This document shows positions 1 to 7,960 of a DNA stretch of 37,561 nt, one piece after another. Source of the DNA: JAFHCF01 sp048497495. GTDB lineage: Bacteria > Pseudomonadota > Alphaproteobacteria > Rhizobiales > Ancalomicrobiaceae. The notes under the pieces are model-generated. The model saw only the letters and a list, made by a program, of their open reading frames with translations, was not told where the DNA came from and searched no databases. How positions within the stretch are numbered: the first letter of the stretch is position 1; each line of letters begins with the position of its first letter. Where the stretch lies: the NCBI GenBank assembly GCA_048497495.1, contig JAFHCF010000047.1, positions 1-37,561 on the forward strand. Direction: 5' to 3'. A program made the position numbers and the translations under genes.

Positions 1-402
1 CCGCGGGTCGGCGAAGTCGGAGAGCCCGAGCATCGCCAACACCTCGTCGACCCGCCGGGCGATCGCCGCCCGATCGAGCCGGCGCAGCCGCAATCCGTAG
101 CCGACGTTGGCGGCGACGCTCATGTGCGGCCACAGCGCGTAGGACTGGAAGACCATCGCCGAGGGCCGGCGCTCCGGCGGCGCCTCGGTGACGTCGGCGC
201 CGGCGATGCGGATGCGACCCTCGGCGACCGGCAGGAAACCGCTGATCGCCTTGAGGAGCGTGGTCTTGCCGCAGCCCGAGGCACCGAGCAGGGCGACGAA
301 GGAGCCCGGGTCGATGTCGAGATCGAGCCCGGCCAGGATCGGCGTCCGGCCATAGCCGACACTCAGTCCGTCGATCTCCACACGGGCGCCACCGCTCGCC
401 AT
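1..402 (-). CDS. ABC transporter ATP-binding protein, PotA/FbpC-like (C-terminus outside window)
   Basis: This is the first 134 codons of a nucleotide-binding subunit; the reading frame runs off the left edge of the window. It would power a binding-protein-dependent importer at the inner face of the membrane. Visible motifs are a Walker A (GASGCGKTT, about residues 60-68) and a Q-loop context (MVFQSYALWPHM). The wording around these (ISGF, then VTEAPPERRPSAMVFQSYALWPH) is typical of polyamine/iron/sugar-type ATPases of the PotA/FbpC/UgpC group. It is not typical of the dipeptide type found elsewhere in this window. The ATG at 402 follows a good GGAGG-like ribosome site. It is divergent from the LacI regulator with 180 bases between the starts, so that regulator probably controls it together with unseen genes to the left. 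The substrate is unknown. Confidence 0.88.
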   Translation of the reverse strand, partial: MASGGARVEIDGLSVGYGRTPILAGLDLDIDPGSFVALLGASGCGKTTLLKAISGFLPVAEGRIRIAGADVTEAPPERRPSAMVFQSYALWPHMSVAANVGYGLRLRRLDRAAIARRVDEVLAMLGLSDFADPR

Positions 403-454
403 CTTCGCCTCCGATTTGTCGACGAGAAGGATGACCAGCCGTGATGACATCCAT

Positions 455-470
455 GTGAACACGTGTACAC
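455..470. promoter_or_regulatory. LacI-type operator candidate between divergent genes
   Basis: A 16-base near-palindrome (GTGAACACGTGTACAC) has one mismatched pair of positions and a central CG. That is the usual form of LacI/GalR-family operators. It lies midway between the ATPase start at 402 and the regulator start at 583, so one bound dimer could repress both directions. No clear -35/-10 pair was assigned in this 180-base gap. Confidence 0.5.
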
Positions 471-582
471 TCGTGGTGCATCGGGCGGCCGAGCGGGGTG
501 CGCCGGAGCCTCGATCGGGCGGGACGAGGGGTTCGCCCGGTCCGGTCGTTCGGGTCGCAGATCGCCGATCAGGGAGAGCAGG

Positions 583-1629
583 GTGAACGAGGAGACGGCG
601 GAGCAGCCTGATCGATCCGGCCAGATCGGATCCGACCAGATCGCGCGTCGCGTGACGGCGGTGGACGTCGCCGCGCGGGCCGGGGTGTCGCGGGTGGCGG
701 TGTCGCGAGCCTTCACGGCCGGCGCCCGAATCGCGCCGGGCACGCGCGACAAGGTGCTCGCCGCCGCCGCGGACCTCGGCTATCGGCCGAACGCGATGGC
801 CCGCCAGCTCAATCGGCGCGCCTCCGAGATCGTCGCCTTCGTCGGCGGCTCCAACGGTAATCTCTATTACGCCGAACTGATCGACCGGCTGCTGCCCGCC
901 CTGCAACGGGACGGCATCAAGATCCTCTACGTCCATGTCGACGACCGGCGCGCCCTCTCCGAGGCGCTGTTCGAGGTCGCCGAATATCCGGTCGCCTGCA
1001 CCGTCGTGGCGACCGGCAGCCTCGACCGCTTCGCGCTGCCCGATCGACGCGGATTCGGGCCGATCGTCCTCTCCGGCCCGGCCGAGGGCCTCGACGGTTT
1101 CGACGCCGTCGGCACCGACGCCCGGCTCGGCGTCCGGCTCGCCGTCGACCATCTGATCGCTCGCGGCCGGCGACGGCTCGCCTGCCTCTCCGGGCCGATC
1201 GACAATCCCTCCGGCGCCCAGCGCGCCGCCGCCTTCGAAGCGGCCCTCGCCGCCCATGGGCTCGAACCCGTCTGGGTCCGTCACACCGGCTATACGGTCG
1301 ACGCGGCGGCGATGCGGATGCGCGAGCTCGTCGCCGCCGGCGCGCTGCCCGACGGGATCGTCTGCGGCAACGACACGATCGCCTTCGGCGTCCTCGACGT
1401 CCTGCGCGGCGAGGCGGGCATCGCCGTTCCCGAGCGGGTCGCCGTGGTCGGCTTCGACGACACCAGCGTCGCCGGATGGGCGACGGTGTCGCTGACCACG
1501 GTCGCCAATCCGATCGCCGAGAGGATCGACCATCTGCGCGCCCTGGTGCACCGGCGGATCGCCGAGCCGAACGCCCCGGTCCGGCGGATCGTCCTGACGC
1601 CGCGCCTCGTGGTCCGTGGCACGACCTGA
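583..1629 (+). CDS. LacI/GalR-family transcriptional regulator
   Basis: This is a DNA-binding repressor of 348 residues, the normal length for the family. Near the N-terminus is a LacI helix-turn-helix (TAVDVAARAGVSRVAVSRAF) followed by the hinge region (LGYRPNAMARQLNRR). The rest is a periplasmic-binding-protein-like effector domain ending in the usual VVGFDDTSVAGW...LTTV segment. I chose the GTG at 583 because AGGGAG stands six bases before it; upstream codons in the same frame lie in non-coding DNA and overlap the operator. It probably senses a sugar or polyol and controls the divergent ABC transporter at the left edge. It is convergent with the binding-protein gene at 1703-3280 and is not obviously part of the phosphorus operons. 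The effector cannot be deduced. Confidence 0.92.
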   Translation: MNEETAEQPDRSGQIGSDQIARRVTAVDVAARAGVSRVAVSRAFTAGARIAPGTRDKVLAAAADLGYRPNAMARQLNRRASEIVAFVGGSNGNLYYAELIDRLLPALQRDGIKILYVHVDDRRALSEALFEVAEYPVACTVVATGSLDRFALPDRRGFGPIVLSGPAEGLDGFDAVGTDARLGVRLAVDHLIARGRRRLACLSGPIDNPSGAQRAAAFEAALAAHGLEPVWVRHTGYTVDAAAMRMRELVAAGALPDGIVCGNDTIAFGVLDVLRGEAGIAVPERVAVVGFDDTSVAGWATVSLTTVANPIAERIDHLRALVHRRIAEPNAPVRRIVLTPRLVVRGTT

Positions 1630-1661
1630 GGATCGGTCGGCGCGAGGGGCGCAGGGGCAGG

Positions 1662-1691
1662 GACCGCCGGAAGCATCTGCCACCGGCGGTC
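1662..1691. terminator. Hairpin between convergent genes, likely bidirectional terminator
   Basis: A perfect 9-bp inverted repeat (GACCGCCGG / CCGGCGGTC) with a 12-base loop sits in the 73-base gap between the stops of the LacI gene and the nine-gene minus-strand operon. There is no run of T on either side, so termination would be by hairpin alone or Rho-assisted. Confidence 0.5.
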
Positions 1692-1702
1692 GGTTCGTCC
1701 GA

Positions 1703-3280
1703 TCAACCGCCGAAGGAGAGATTGTCCGGCCGCAGATCCATGAAATAGAAGGTGGTCGGACGCCAGGCGATCGAACGGCGGATCGCATAGGCCTCGAACG
1801 GCTGGTAGAGGATGGTGCCCGGCGCCTCGCTCTCCCATTCGTCGAGCATCCCGACGAAGAGCTTCTTGCGCTCCGCCGGCACCGTCTCCGCCTCGAGGGC
1901 CTTACCCAGCCGGTTGAAGGCGGCGGACGACGCCTCGCTCCAGATCTTGACGGCCTGCACCTCGCCGCCCGGGCCCCAGGCCACCCACAGCGCACCGAGC
2001 GGGTCGGGCAGGCGGGTCGAGTTCGACCAGTTGAAGATCTGAGCCCCCGGCCCGCGCATCTGGTCGGAGGATTCCACCACCTGAAGGTCGGCGGTGATGC
2101 CGACCGCCTTCCACATCTCCATCAGGATCTGCGCCGCTTCGAGGGCGTTGGTGTAGTAGTTCGCCTGGGTGCGGTAGACGATGCGCTCACCCTTGTAGCC
2201 GGCTTCCTTCAGAAGTCGGCGGGCAAGGTCGGGATCATAGGCCATCTTGCGGCCCTCGACATACATGTCGCCGTATTCCGGATAGTTGTGGCTGGCGGGA
2301 ACCTCCGCCTTGCCGAGCCACAGGGTGTCGACGAGCTTCTTGCGGTCGATCGCCGCGGCCAAGGCCTGGCGGATGCGCTTGTCGGCGAGCACCGGGTCGC
2401 GGTTGTCGAAGACCAGGGCGTGAGAATTGGCGAGCACCACCGAGCGCACGTCGATGTCGGGATAGCGGCCGACCGTCTCGACCTGATCCGGCGGGATGTT
2501 GGTGATCAGATCGAATTCGCCGGCGACGAGCCCGGCGACGCGCGCCGCCAGCTCCGGCACCGCCCTGAAGATCACGCGCTCGGCGGTCGGTTTGCCGAGG
2601 AAATAATCGTCGAAGGCGGCGAGCACGGTCGCGTCGTTCTGGGCGTGGGAGACCACGCGATAGGGGCCGGTGGCGATCGGCCGCCGGGAATAGGCGTCGA
2701 AACCCATCTCCTCATAGGCGCGCTTGTTGACGATCCAGGCGCACCACGAAGCGAGCCGCTGCTCGAGTATCACGTCCGGCACGCGGGTGCGGAACCGCAC
2801 GGTGTAGCGATCGATCGGATCACAGCCGGCGAGGACGCTGAAATAGGGGCGCCCGGCCGGGATCTGCGGCTTCGCGCCCCACAGCCGTCCCTCGCGGAAG
2901 GTGTAGGCGACGTCGTCGGCCGTCAGTTCGTCGCCGTTGTGGAACTTCACGCCCTTGCGCAGGTGGACGATCAGCTCGCTCGGGCTCACGCGCTTCCATT
3001 CGACGGCGAGATGGGGCTTCAAGCCCGAACCGCCGCCGTCCGCCGCGCCGAGGAAATCGCGCCGGATCAGCGTGTCGAAGATCGAATAGGTGACGCGGGT
3101 GCCGACGTTGGAGAGTTCGCGCGCCGGCTCCAGCGTGGCCGGCAACCCGGCGACGGCGACGGTGAAGGTCGGGCGGCCGGCGGCCTCGGCCGACGTCGGC
3201 AGAGCGGCGAGGGCGAGAGGGGCCATGGCCGTGCCGGCGAGGAAGCGGCGGCGGTCGAGGATGAAGTCGAGCGGGTGCAT
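1703..3280 (-). CDS. Dipeptide-type ABC transporter substrate-binding protein (SBP_bac_5), Tat-exported
   Basis: This periplasmic solute-binding protein of 525 residues is in the usual length range for family 5 (OppA/DppA/AgaA/AccA type). The N-terminus carries a twin-arginine signal (DRRRFLAGTAMAPLALAALP) ending near SAEA, so it is probably exported folded by Tat. Family signatures include the segment HLRKGVKFHNGDELTADDVA near residue 110. It is last in the nine-gene operon, 77 bases after the phosphodiesterase gene. It is clearly paralogous to the binding protein at 8916-10469: both share SNVG near the N-terminus, a GKA-V-P...YP-YG segment, YYTN, and PDP(L/V)G in the C-terminal third. It pairs most simply with the permeases at 4130-5952. 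Given the co-operonic phosphodiesterases, a phosphodiester ligand such as a glycerophosphodiester or agrocinopine-like compound is inferred; peptides cannot be excluded. Confidence 0.9.
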   Translation of the reverse strand: MHPLDFILDRRRFLAGTAMAPLALAALPTSAEAAGRPTFTVAVAGLPATLEPARELSNVGTRVTYSIFDTLIRRDFLGAADGGGSGLKPHLAVEWKRVSPSELIVHLRKGVKFHNGDELTADDVAYTFREGRLWGAKPQIPAGRPYFSVLAGCDPIDRYTVRFRTRVPDVILEQRLASWCAWIVNKRAYEEMGFDAYSRRPIATGPYRVVSHAQNDATVLAAFDDYFLGKPTAERVIFRAVPELAARVAGLVAGEFDLITNIPPDQVETVGRYPDIDVRSVVLANSHALVFDNRDPVLADKRIRQALAAAIDRKKLVDTLWLGKAEVPASHNYPEYGDMYVEGRKMAYDPDLARRLLKEAGYKGERIVYRTQANYYTNALEAAQILMEMWKAVGITADLQVVESSDQMRGPGAQIFNWSNSTRLPDPLGALWVAWGPGGEVQAVKIWSEASSAAFNRLGKALEAETVPAERKKLFVGMLDEWESEAPGTILYQPFEAYAIRRSIAWRPTTFYFMDLRPDNLSFGG

Positions 3281-3323
3281 GTTGAGGCGTCTCCTCAGGG
3301 GGGCGGAGGGTCGGAGAGGAACC

Positions 3324-3339
3324 CCGGCGTGCTCGCCGG
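3324..3339 (-). other. Intra-operon hairpin before the distal binding-protein gene
   Basis: A 6-bp inverted repeat (CCGGCG / CGCCGG) with a 4-base loop lies in the 77-base gap between the phosphodiesterase stop and the binding-protein start. It is short, but it is the same kind of element seen at three other junctions of this operon. It may act as an mRNA-stability or processing element. Confidence 0.3.
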
Positions 3340-3357
3340 AGCGGTTCGGTGAGGGTC

Positions 3358-4122
3358 TCAGGGACCCTTCGACGCGGCGACGGATCGCGGACCGTCGCGC
3401 AAGCCGAGGGCGAGGGCCGGATCGTCGAGCATCACGGCATCGGCGCCGTCGGCGATCAGACTCATGAGATCGTCGGCCTCGATGAAGCCGACCTCGGAGG
3501 GCGTCGGCCGCCCTGCCATGATCAGGACGGCGAGGCCGAGGTCGTGCAGGCGGGCGATCGAGGCGCGATCGGCATCGTGTTGCCAGAGCCGTGCCCAGGG
3601 GGCGCCGAGAGCCGCCAACCCGGCGAGATCGGCGCCGTCGGCGAAGAGACCGACCAGCGGGGCTCGGGGCGCGAGGAGGGCGACGGCCTCGGCTGCGGCC
3701 AGGGAACGCACGCCGAAGGCGATGCGCCCACTTTCGAGACGGGAGCCGAGCGGCATGACGGCGCGTGCCAACATCGCCGGATCGGTGAGTTTGGTGTCGA
3801 GAAGGAGCGCGCGGCCGCAGTCGTCGGCGAGGTCGATCATCGCCGCGACGGTCGCGAGGTCCGGCTTCAACTGCCGGGCCGTCTCGAATTCGACGTCGCC
3901 GACGGCCGCCGGATCTCCGGCCATGCGGGTGAAATCGGCGTCGTGCAGCGCCACCGCGACGCCGTCGCGGGTCAGCCGCAGATCCGTCTCGACGAAGTCG
4001 ACGCCGAGATGGAAGGCGGCCTCGGCGGCGGCGAGCGTGTTCTCCGGCAGGCCGGCGCCGAGACCGCGATGGGCGCCGACGAGGAGAGAGGCGGGCGGAC
4101 GGGTCCAGATCGCTTCGGTCAC
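3358..4122 (-). CDS. Glycerophosphodiester phosphodiesterase (GDPD family)
   Basis: Predicted to hydrolyse glycerophosphodiesters to sn-glycerol 3-phosphate and an alcohol (EC 3.1.4.46) or a related phosphodiester. At 254 residues it is the size of cytoplasmic UgpQ-type enzymes, and there is no signal peptide. The family signature is present in order: HRG (18-20), PENT (26-29), E45-T-D47 and H60-D61, i.e. the catalytic histidines and metal-binding acidic residues. The later acidic motif reads LLLDTK where many homologues have E-x-K. Translation starts at GTG 4122, only seven bases after the upstream permease stop and with GAGGA before it. Coupling to a dipeptide-type importer matches the agrocinopine operons, where AccF is a GDPD-type phosphodiesterase. 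The substrate may therefore be a sugar phosphodiester rather than a phospholipid headgroup. Confidence 0.9.
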   Translation of the reverse strand: MTEAIWTRPPASLLVGAHRGLGAGLPENTLAAAEAAFHLGVDFVETDLRLTRDGVAVALHDADFTRMAGDPAAVGDVEFETARQLKPDLATVAAMIDLADDCGRALLLDTKLTDPAMLARAVMPLGSRLESGRIAFGVRSLAAAEAVALLAPRAPLVGLFADGADLAGLAALGAPWARLWQHDADRASIARLHDLGLAVLIMAGRPTPSEVGFIEADDLMSLIADGADAVMLDDPALALGLRDGPRSVAASKGP

Positions 4123-4129
4123 GGCATCC

Positions 4130-5008
4130 TCAATGGGTGGGGTCGACGGTGGGGTCGAGGCGGTCGCGCAGCCAGTCGCCGAACAGGCTCATGGCGAGCG
4201 TCGTCAGGAAGATGACGACGCCGGGAAGCACCGCGATCCACCAGGCGGTGAGGAGATGGCGACGGCCCTCGCCGAGCATCAGCCCGAGCGAGGTGCCCGG
4301 CGGCTGGACGCCGAGCCCGAGGAAGGACAGCGAAGTCTCGAGCAGGATCGTCGCGGGGAAGTTCAGCGTCGCCTGCACGACCAGCGAGGCGAGGATGTTC
4401 GGCAACAGGTGGCGGAAGACGATCCGCGACGAACGCGCGCCGAGCTGCTCGACCGCGCGGATGTAGTCGGAGGCCTGTTCGGAGACGACGAGGCCGCGCG
4501 CCAGTCGCGCATAGCGCTCCCATCCCTCGAGGCTGACCAGCAGCACGAAGAGCAGGATGTGATTGCCGAAGAAGGCGAGGAAGGTGATGGCGATGAACAT
4601 CGACGGCAGGGCCGTCTGCATGTCGGTCAGCATCATCGCGACGAGATCGACGGGGCCGCGCAGGCGGCCGGCGGCGAGACCCATCAGCGTGCCGAACACC
4701 GCGCCGATCAGGGTGCCGAAGAAGGCGATGAGGATCGACGTGCGCACCGCATAGACGAGGCGGGAGACCATGTCGCGGCCGAGATGGTCGGTGCCGAGCA
4801 GATGGGAGAGGTCGCCGCCGGCGAGGAAGGCGGGCGGGCGGAAGCGGGCGGCGAGGTCCTGCGTCGTGTAGTGGCTCGGCGCGACGAAGTCGGCGAAGGC
4901 GGCCACCAGCACGGTGGCGAGAAGCCAGCCGATGCACAGCAGGACGATCGGCGGCGGTCCGGCGCGGCGCCCGCGCGAAGGCCGATCGTCGGTGACGACG
5001 ACGCTCAT
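4130..5008 (-). CDS. ABC transporter permease, DppC/OppC-like (set B)
   Basis: This inner-membrane permease has 292 residues and about six membrane segments. An N-terminal hydrophobic anchor (IVLLCIGWLLATVLVAAFADF) is followed by a periplasmic stretch with the typical LLGTDHLGRDMVSRL motif of OppC-type subunits. The cytoplasmic coupling region (EQLGARSSRIVFRHLLPNIL) and the C-terminal family motif TSLSFLGLGVQPP are present. Its ATG overlaps the stop of the partner permease by four bases (ATGA), indicating translational coupling. With the permease at 5005-5952 it forms the channel of the second transporter in this operon and must share the ATPase at 6092-7960, because no other ATPase lies in the operon. 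Confidence 0.93.
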   Translation of the reverse strand: MSVVVTDDRPSRGRRAGPPPIVLLCIGWLLATVLVAAFADFVAPSHYTTQDLAARFRPPAFLAGGDLSHLLGTDHLGRDMVSRLVYAVRTSILIAFFGTLIGAVFGTLMGLAAGRLRGPVDLVAMMLTDMQTALPSMFIAITFLAFFGNHILLFVLLVSLEGWERYARLARGLVVSEQASDYIRAVEQLGARSSRIVFRHLLPNILASLVVQATLNFPATILLETSLSFLGLGVQPPGTSLGLMLGEGRRHLLTAWWIAVLPGVVIFLTTLAMSLFGDWLRDRLDPTVDPTH

Positions 5009-5952
5009 CGGCCGCCTCCCAGAGTTCGCGAGAGATCGACCCTGGGGTCGGCGAGAGCGTGGAGGATGTCGACCAGGAGGTTGGCGGCGACGATGATCGC
5101 CGTCACCATCAAGATCACCGCCTGGACCACCGGCAGATCGCGCAACCCGACCGAATCGACGAGCAGCCGGCCGAGACCCGGCCAAGCGAAGATCGTCTCG
5201 GTGACGACCGCCCCCGACAGGGTCAGCCCGATCTCGATGCCGAGGAACATCAACAGCGGGATCGCGGCGTTGGGCAGGGCATGACGCAGGATGACGGCGA
5301 TCCGTCCCAGCCCCTTGGCACGGGCCGCGCGCATATAGGGCCGCCCCATCACCTCGAGCGTGGCGGTGCGGGCGAAGCGGGCGATGCGCCCGGTCAGCGG
5401 CAGCGCCAGTGTCGTCGCCGGCAGGATCAAGTGCAGCGGCGTCGAGGCACCCGAGGACGGCAGCATGCGTAGATTGAGGACGAAGAGCAGGATCAAGAGG
5501 ATGCCGAGGAAGAAGATCGGCATCGAATAGCCGAGCACCGCGAAGCCCATCAGCGAGCGGTCGACGGCGGTCCCGTGGCGCATCGCGGCGGCGACGCCGA
5601 GACCGAGCCCGAGGACCAGGGCGAGGGCGAGCCCGGTTCCGCCGAGCACGAGCGTACGCGGTAGCGCCTCGATCACCGCCTCGAAGGCCGGGCCGCCGTC
5701 GGCGAAGGAGCGGCCGAAATCGCCCTCGGCGATGCGGCCGAGCCACGTCACATATTGCTCGGGGATCGAGCGGTCGAGCCCCCACATCTCGCGGTAGAGG
5801 GCGCGCACGTCCGGCGGCGTCTCCGCCGGCAGCAGCCGTTCGGCGGGGTCGCCGGCGGCGCGCAACGCCACGAACACCACCGTGACGCAGAGGAGCAGCG
5901 TGACGGCGGCGCGGACGATGCGCAAGGCGATGGCCATGAGGGTCGACGTCAT
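5005..5952 (-). CDS. ABC transporter permease, DppB/OppB-like (set B)
   Basis: This inner-membrane permease has 315 residues. It has the OppB layout: a first membrane helix at the N-terminus, then a periplasmic loop with WGLDRSIPEQYVTWLGRIAEGDFGRSF, five further membrane segments, and the coupling region YMRAARAKGLGRIAVILRHALPNA. The final motif ETIFAWPGLGRLLVDSV is diagnostic. AGGAG stands seven bases before the ATG. A 139-base gap with a strong hairpin separates it from the ATPase gene upstream, the widest internal gap of the operon. Expression of set B may therefore be tuned separately from set A. It pairs with 4130-5008 and probably with the binding protein at 1703-3280. Confidence 0.93.
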   Translation of the reverse strand: MTSTLMAIALRIVRAAVTLLLCVTVVFVALRAAGDPAERLLPAETPPDVRALYREMWGLDRSIPEQYVTWLGRIAEGDFGRSFADGGPAFEAVIEALPRTLVLGGTGLALALVLGLGLGVAAAMRHGTAVDRSLMGFAVLGYSMPIFFLGILLILLFVLNLRMLPSSGASTPLHLILPATTLALPLTGRIARFARTATLEVMGRPYMRAARAKGLGRIAVILRHALPNAAIPLLMFLGIEIGLTLSGAVVTETIFAWPGLGRLLVDSVGLRDLPVVQAVILMVTAIIVAANLLVDILHALADPRVDLSRTLGGGR

Positions 5953-6020
5953 TGCGGATCTCCTGTGCCGGCCGTCGCCGCATCCGCGACGAAGCCGCGC
6001 CGCCGGGCGTCGTCACCCGG

Positions 6021-6048
6021 CCGTCGGCCGCGCCTTTCTGGCCGACGG
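6021..6048 (-). other. Intra-operon hairpin between shared ATPase and permease set B
   Basis: A perfect 9-bp inverted repeat (CCGTCGGCC / GGCCGACGG) with a 10-base loop lies in the 139-base gap. On the transcribed minus strand it is not followed by T residues, so attenuation, RNA processing or transcript stabilisation fits better than full termination. Confidence 0.4.
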
Positions 6049-6091
6049 ACGTTTCTTTGCGATGACGCCGTCGGCGCCGCGCAGCGACGTC

Positions 6092-7960
6092 TCAAGGCAC
6101 GTCCTCCAACACCGGTTGGGCGATCTCGGCCCGTGCCGCGCCCGTCGGCACGGTGGCCGAAGGTCCGGCGGCCGAAGTTTCGACGGCGAGCGGCCGGCGC
6201 ACCGATCGGCCCGGGCTCACCTCGATCAACGCGGTCGGCGGCGGCGTCCAGCCGACGGGGCGGACCGGGCTCGGCATCTCGGTGGCGTCCGGGCGGCGGT
6301 CGTGCGGTCGGCGCGTCGGGTCGGCGACCGGCACCGAGGAGATCAGCCGGCGGGTGTAGTCGTGGCGGGGGTCGCCGAGCACCGCGGCGGTCGGACCGAT
6401 CTCGACGATCTCGCCGCGATACATCACCGCGACGCGGTGGGCGACCTGCTCGATCACCGCCATGTCGTGGGAGATGAAGAGATAGGCGACGCCGAGGTCG
6501 CGCTGCAACTCGCGCATCAGCTCGAGCACCTGCGCCCGCACCGAGACGTCGAGGGCGGAGACCGGCTCGTCGGCGACGATCACCTTGGGCTCGAGCGACA
6601 ACGCCCGGGCGATGGCGAGGCGTTGGCGTTGGCCGCCGGAGAACTGGTGCGGATAGCGGTCGAGATGGGCCGGCTCGAGCCCGACCCGCCGCATCAGCCG
6701 TTCGGCGACGGCGCGGCGTTCGTCCCGGCTCATCGACGGTTCGAGCACCGCCAGCGGTTCGGTGACCGAGGCCAGGGCGGTCAGGCGCGGGTTGAGCGAG
6801 GCATAGGGATCCTGGAAGATCATCTGGACGTCGCGGCGCATCGACCTGAGCGCCCGCCCGGTCAGTCCCTCGACGTCGCGCCCGCCGATCCGCACCCGCC
6901 CGGCGGTCGGCGTGATCAGCCGCATCAAGGCCCGCCCGGTGGTCGTCTTGCCGCAACCGGATTCGCCGACGAGGCCGAGCGTCTCGCCCGGCAGCAGCGT
7001 GAAGGAGACGTCGGCGACGGCATGGACATCGCCGACGTGGCGTTTCAGCAGGCCGCGGCGGACGGGAAACCGCCGTTCGAGACCGCGAACCACCAGCACC
7101 GGCTCGACCGCGCGGGGTGCGGGCAGGCGCGGCGCCGCGCCGAGGCGCGGCACGGCGGCGAGCAGGCTCATGGTGTAGGGGTGGTTCGGCGCGGCGAAGA
7201 GCCGACCGACCTCGGCCTCCTCGACCTTCTCACCGTGGCGCATCACCACCACGCGGTCGGCGATCTCGGCGACGACGGCGAGATCGTGGGTGATGAACAG
7301 CACCGCCATGCCGATCTCGCGCTGCAACTCGCGGATCAGCGTCAGGATCTCCGCCTGGATGGTGACGTCGAGCGCGGTGGTCGGTTCGTCGGCGACGAGC
7401 AGCGCCGGCCGGCAGGCGAGCGCCATGGCGATCATCACCCGCTGACGCATGCCGCCGGAGAGCTCATGCGGATATTGCGACAGGCGGCGCCGGGCGTCGG
7501 CGATGCGCACCCGCTCGAGCATGGCGGCGGCGTGGTCGAGCGCGGCGGCGCGCGACAGGCCCTGGTGCAGGACGATGGTCTCCGCCAGTTGATCGCCGAT
7601 GGTGAAGACCGGATTGAGCGAGGTCATCGGCTCCTGGAAGATCATGGCGATGCGATTGCCGCGGATCCGGCGCATGGTCGGCTCGTCGGCGCGCACGAGG
7701 TCGCGCGCCTCGCGCGGCCCGGCGTGGAAGCGGATCCGCCCGCCGGTGACGTCGCCGCCCTCGCGGCCGACGAGGCCCATGATCGACAGCGCCGTCACCG
7801 ACTTGCCCGAGCCGGATTCGCCGACGATGGCCAGCGTCTCGCCGCGCCCGATGGTGAAGGAGAGGCCCTTCACCGCCTCGACCGTCGCGGTCCGCGAGCG
7901 GAAGACGACGGAGAGATCCTCGACCTCGATCAGGGGTTCGCGGATGATCTCGATCGTCAT
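6092..7960 (-). CDS. Two-domain dipeptide-type ABC ATPase (DppD-DppF fusion) shared by sets A and B
   Basis: This protein of 622 residues has two complete ATPase domains in one chain, a known alternative to separate DppD and DppF subunits. The first domain has Walker A GESGSGKS (47-54) and signature LSGGMRQR near residue 170. The second has Walker A GESGCGKTT near 330 and signature FSGGQRQR near 443. Each is followed by the dipeptide-type C-terminal zone (VMRHGEKVEEAEV..., VMYRGEIVEIGP...). A proline- and alanine-rich tail of about 80 residues ends the protein. Its ATG overlaps the phosphoesterase stop by four bases. As the only ATPase in an operon with two permease pairs and two binding proteins, it probably energises both; this is inferred from gene count. 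Confidence 0.93.
   Translation of the reverse strand: MTIEIIREPLIEVEDLSVVFRSRTATVEAVKGLSFTIGRGETLAIVGESGSGKSVTALSIMGLVGREGGDVTGGRIRFHAGPREARDLVRADEPTMRRIRGNRIAMIFQEPMTSLNPVFTIGDQLAETIVLHQGLSRAAALDHAAAMLERVRIADARRRLSQYPHELSGGMRQRVMIAMALACRPALLVADEPTTALDVTIQAEILTLIRELQREIGMAVLFITHDLAVVAEIADRVVVMRHGEKVEEAEVGRLFAAPNHPYTMSLLAAVPRLGAAPRLPAPRAVEPVLVVRGLERRFPVRRGLLKRHVGDVHAVADVSFTLLPGETLGLVGESGCGKTTTGRALMRLITPTAGRVRIGGRDVEGLTGRALRSMRRDVQMIFQDPYASLNPRLTALASVTEPLAVLEPSMSRDERRAVAERLMRRVGLEPAHLDRYPHQFSGGQRQRLAIARALSLEPKVIVADEPVSALDVSVRAQVLELMRELQRDLGVAYLFISHDMAVIEQVAHRVAVMYRGEIVEIGPTAAVLGDPRHDYTRRLISSVPVADPTRRPHDRRPDATEMPSPVRPVGWTPPPTALIEVSPGRSVRRPLAVETSAAGPSATVPTGAARAEIAQPVLEDVP

Noticed and set aside
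463..582. Forty-codon N-terminal extension of the LacI regulator
   Set aside because: It would begin inside the operator palindrome and add a glycine/arginine-rich stretch unknown in the family; the GTG at 583 has a proper ribosome site.
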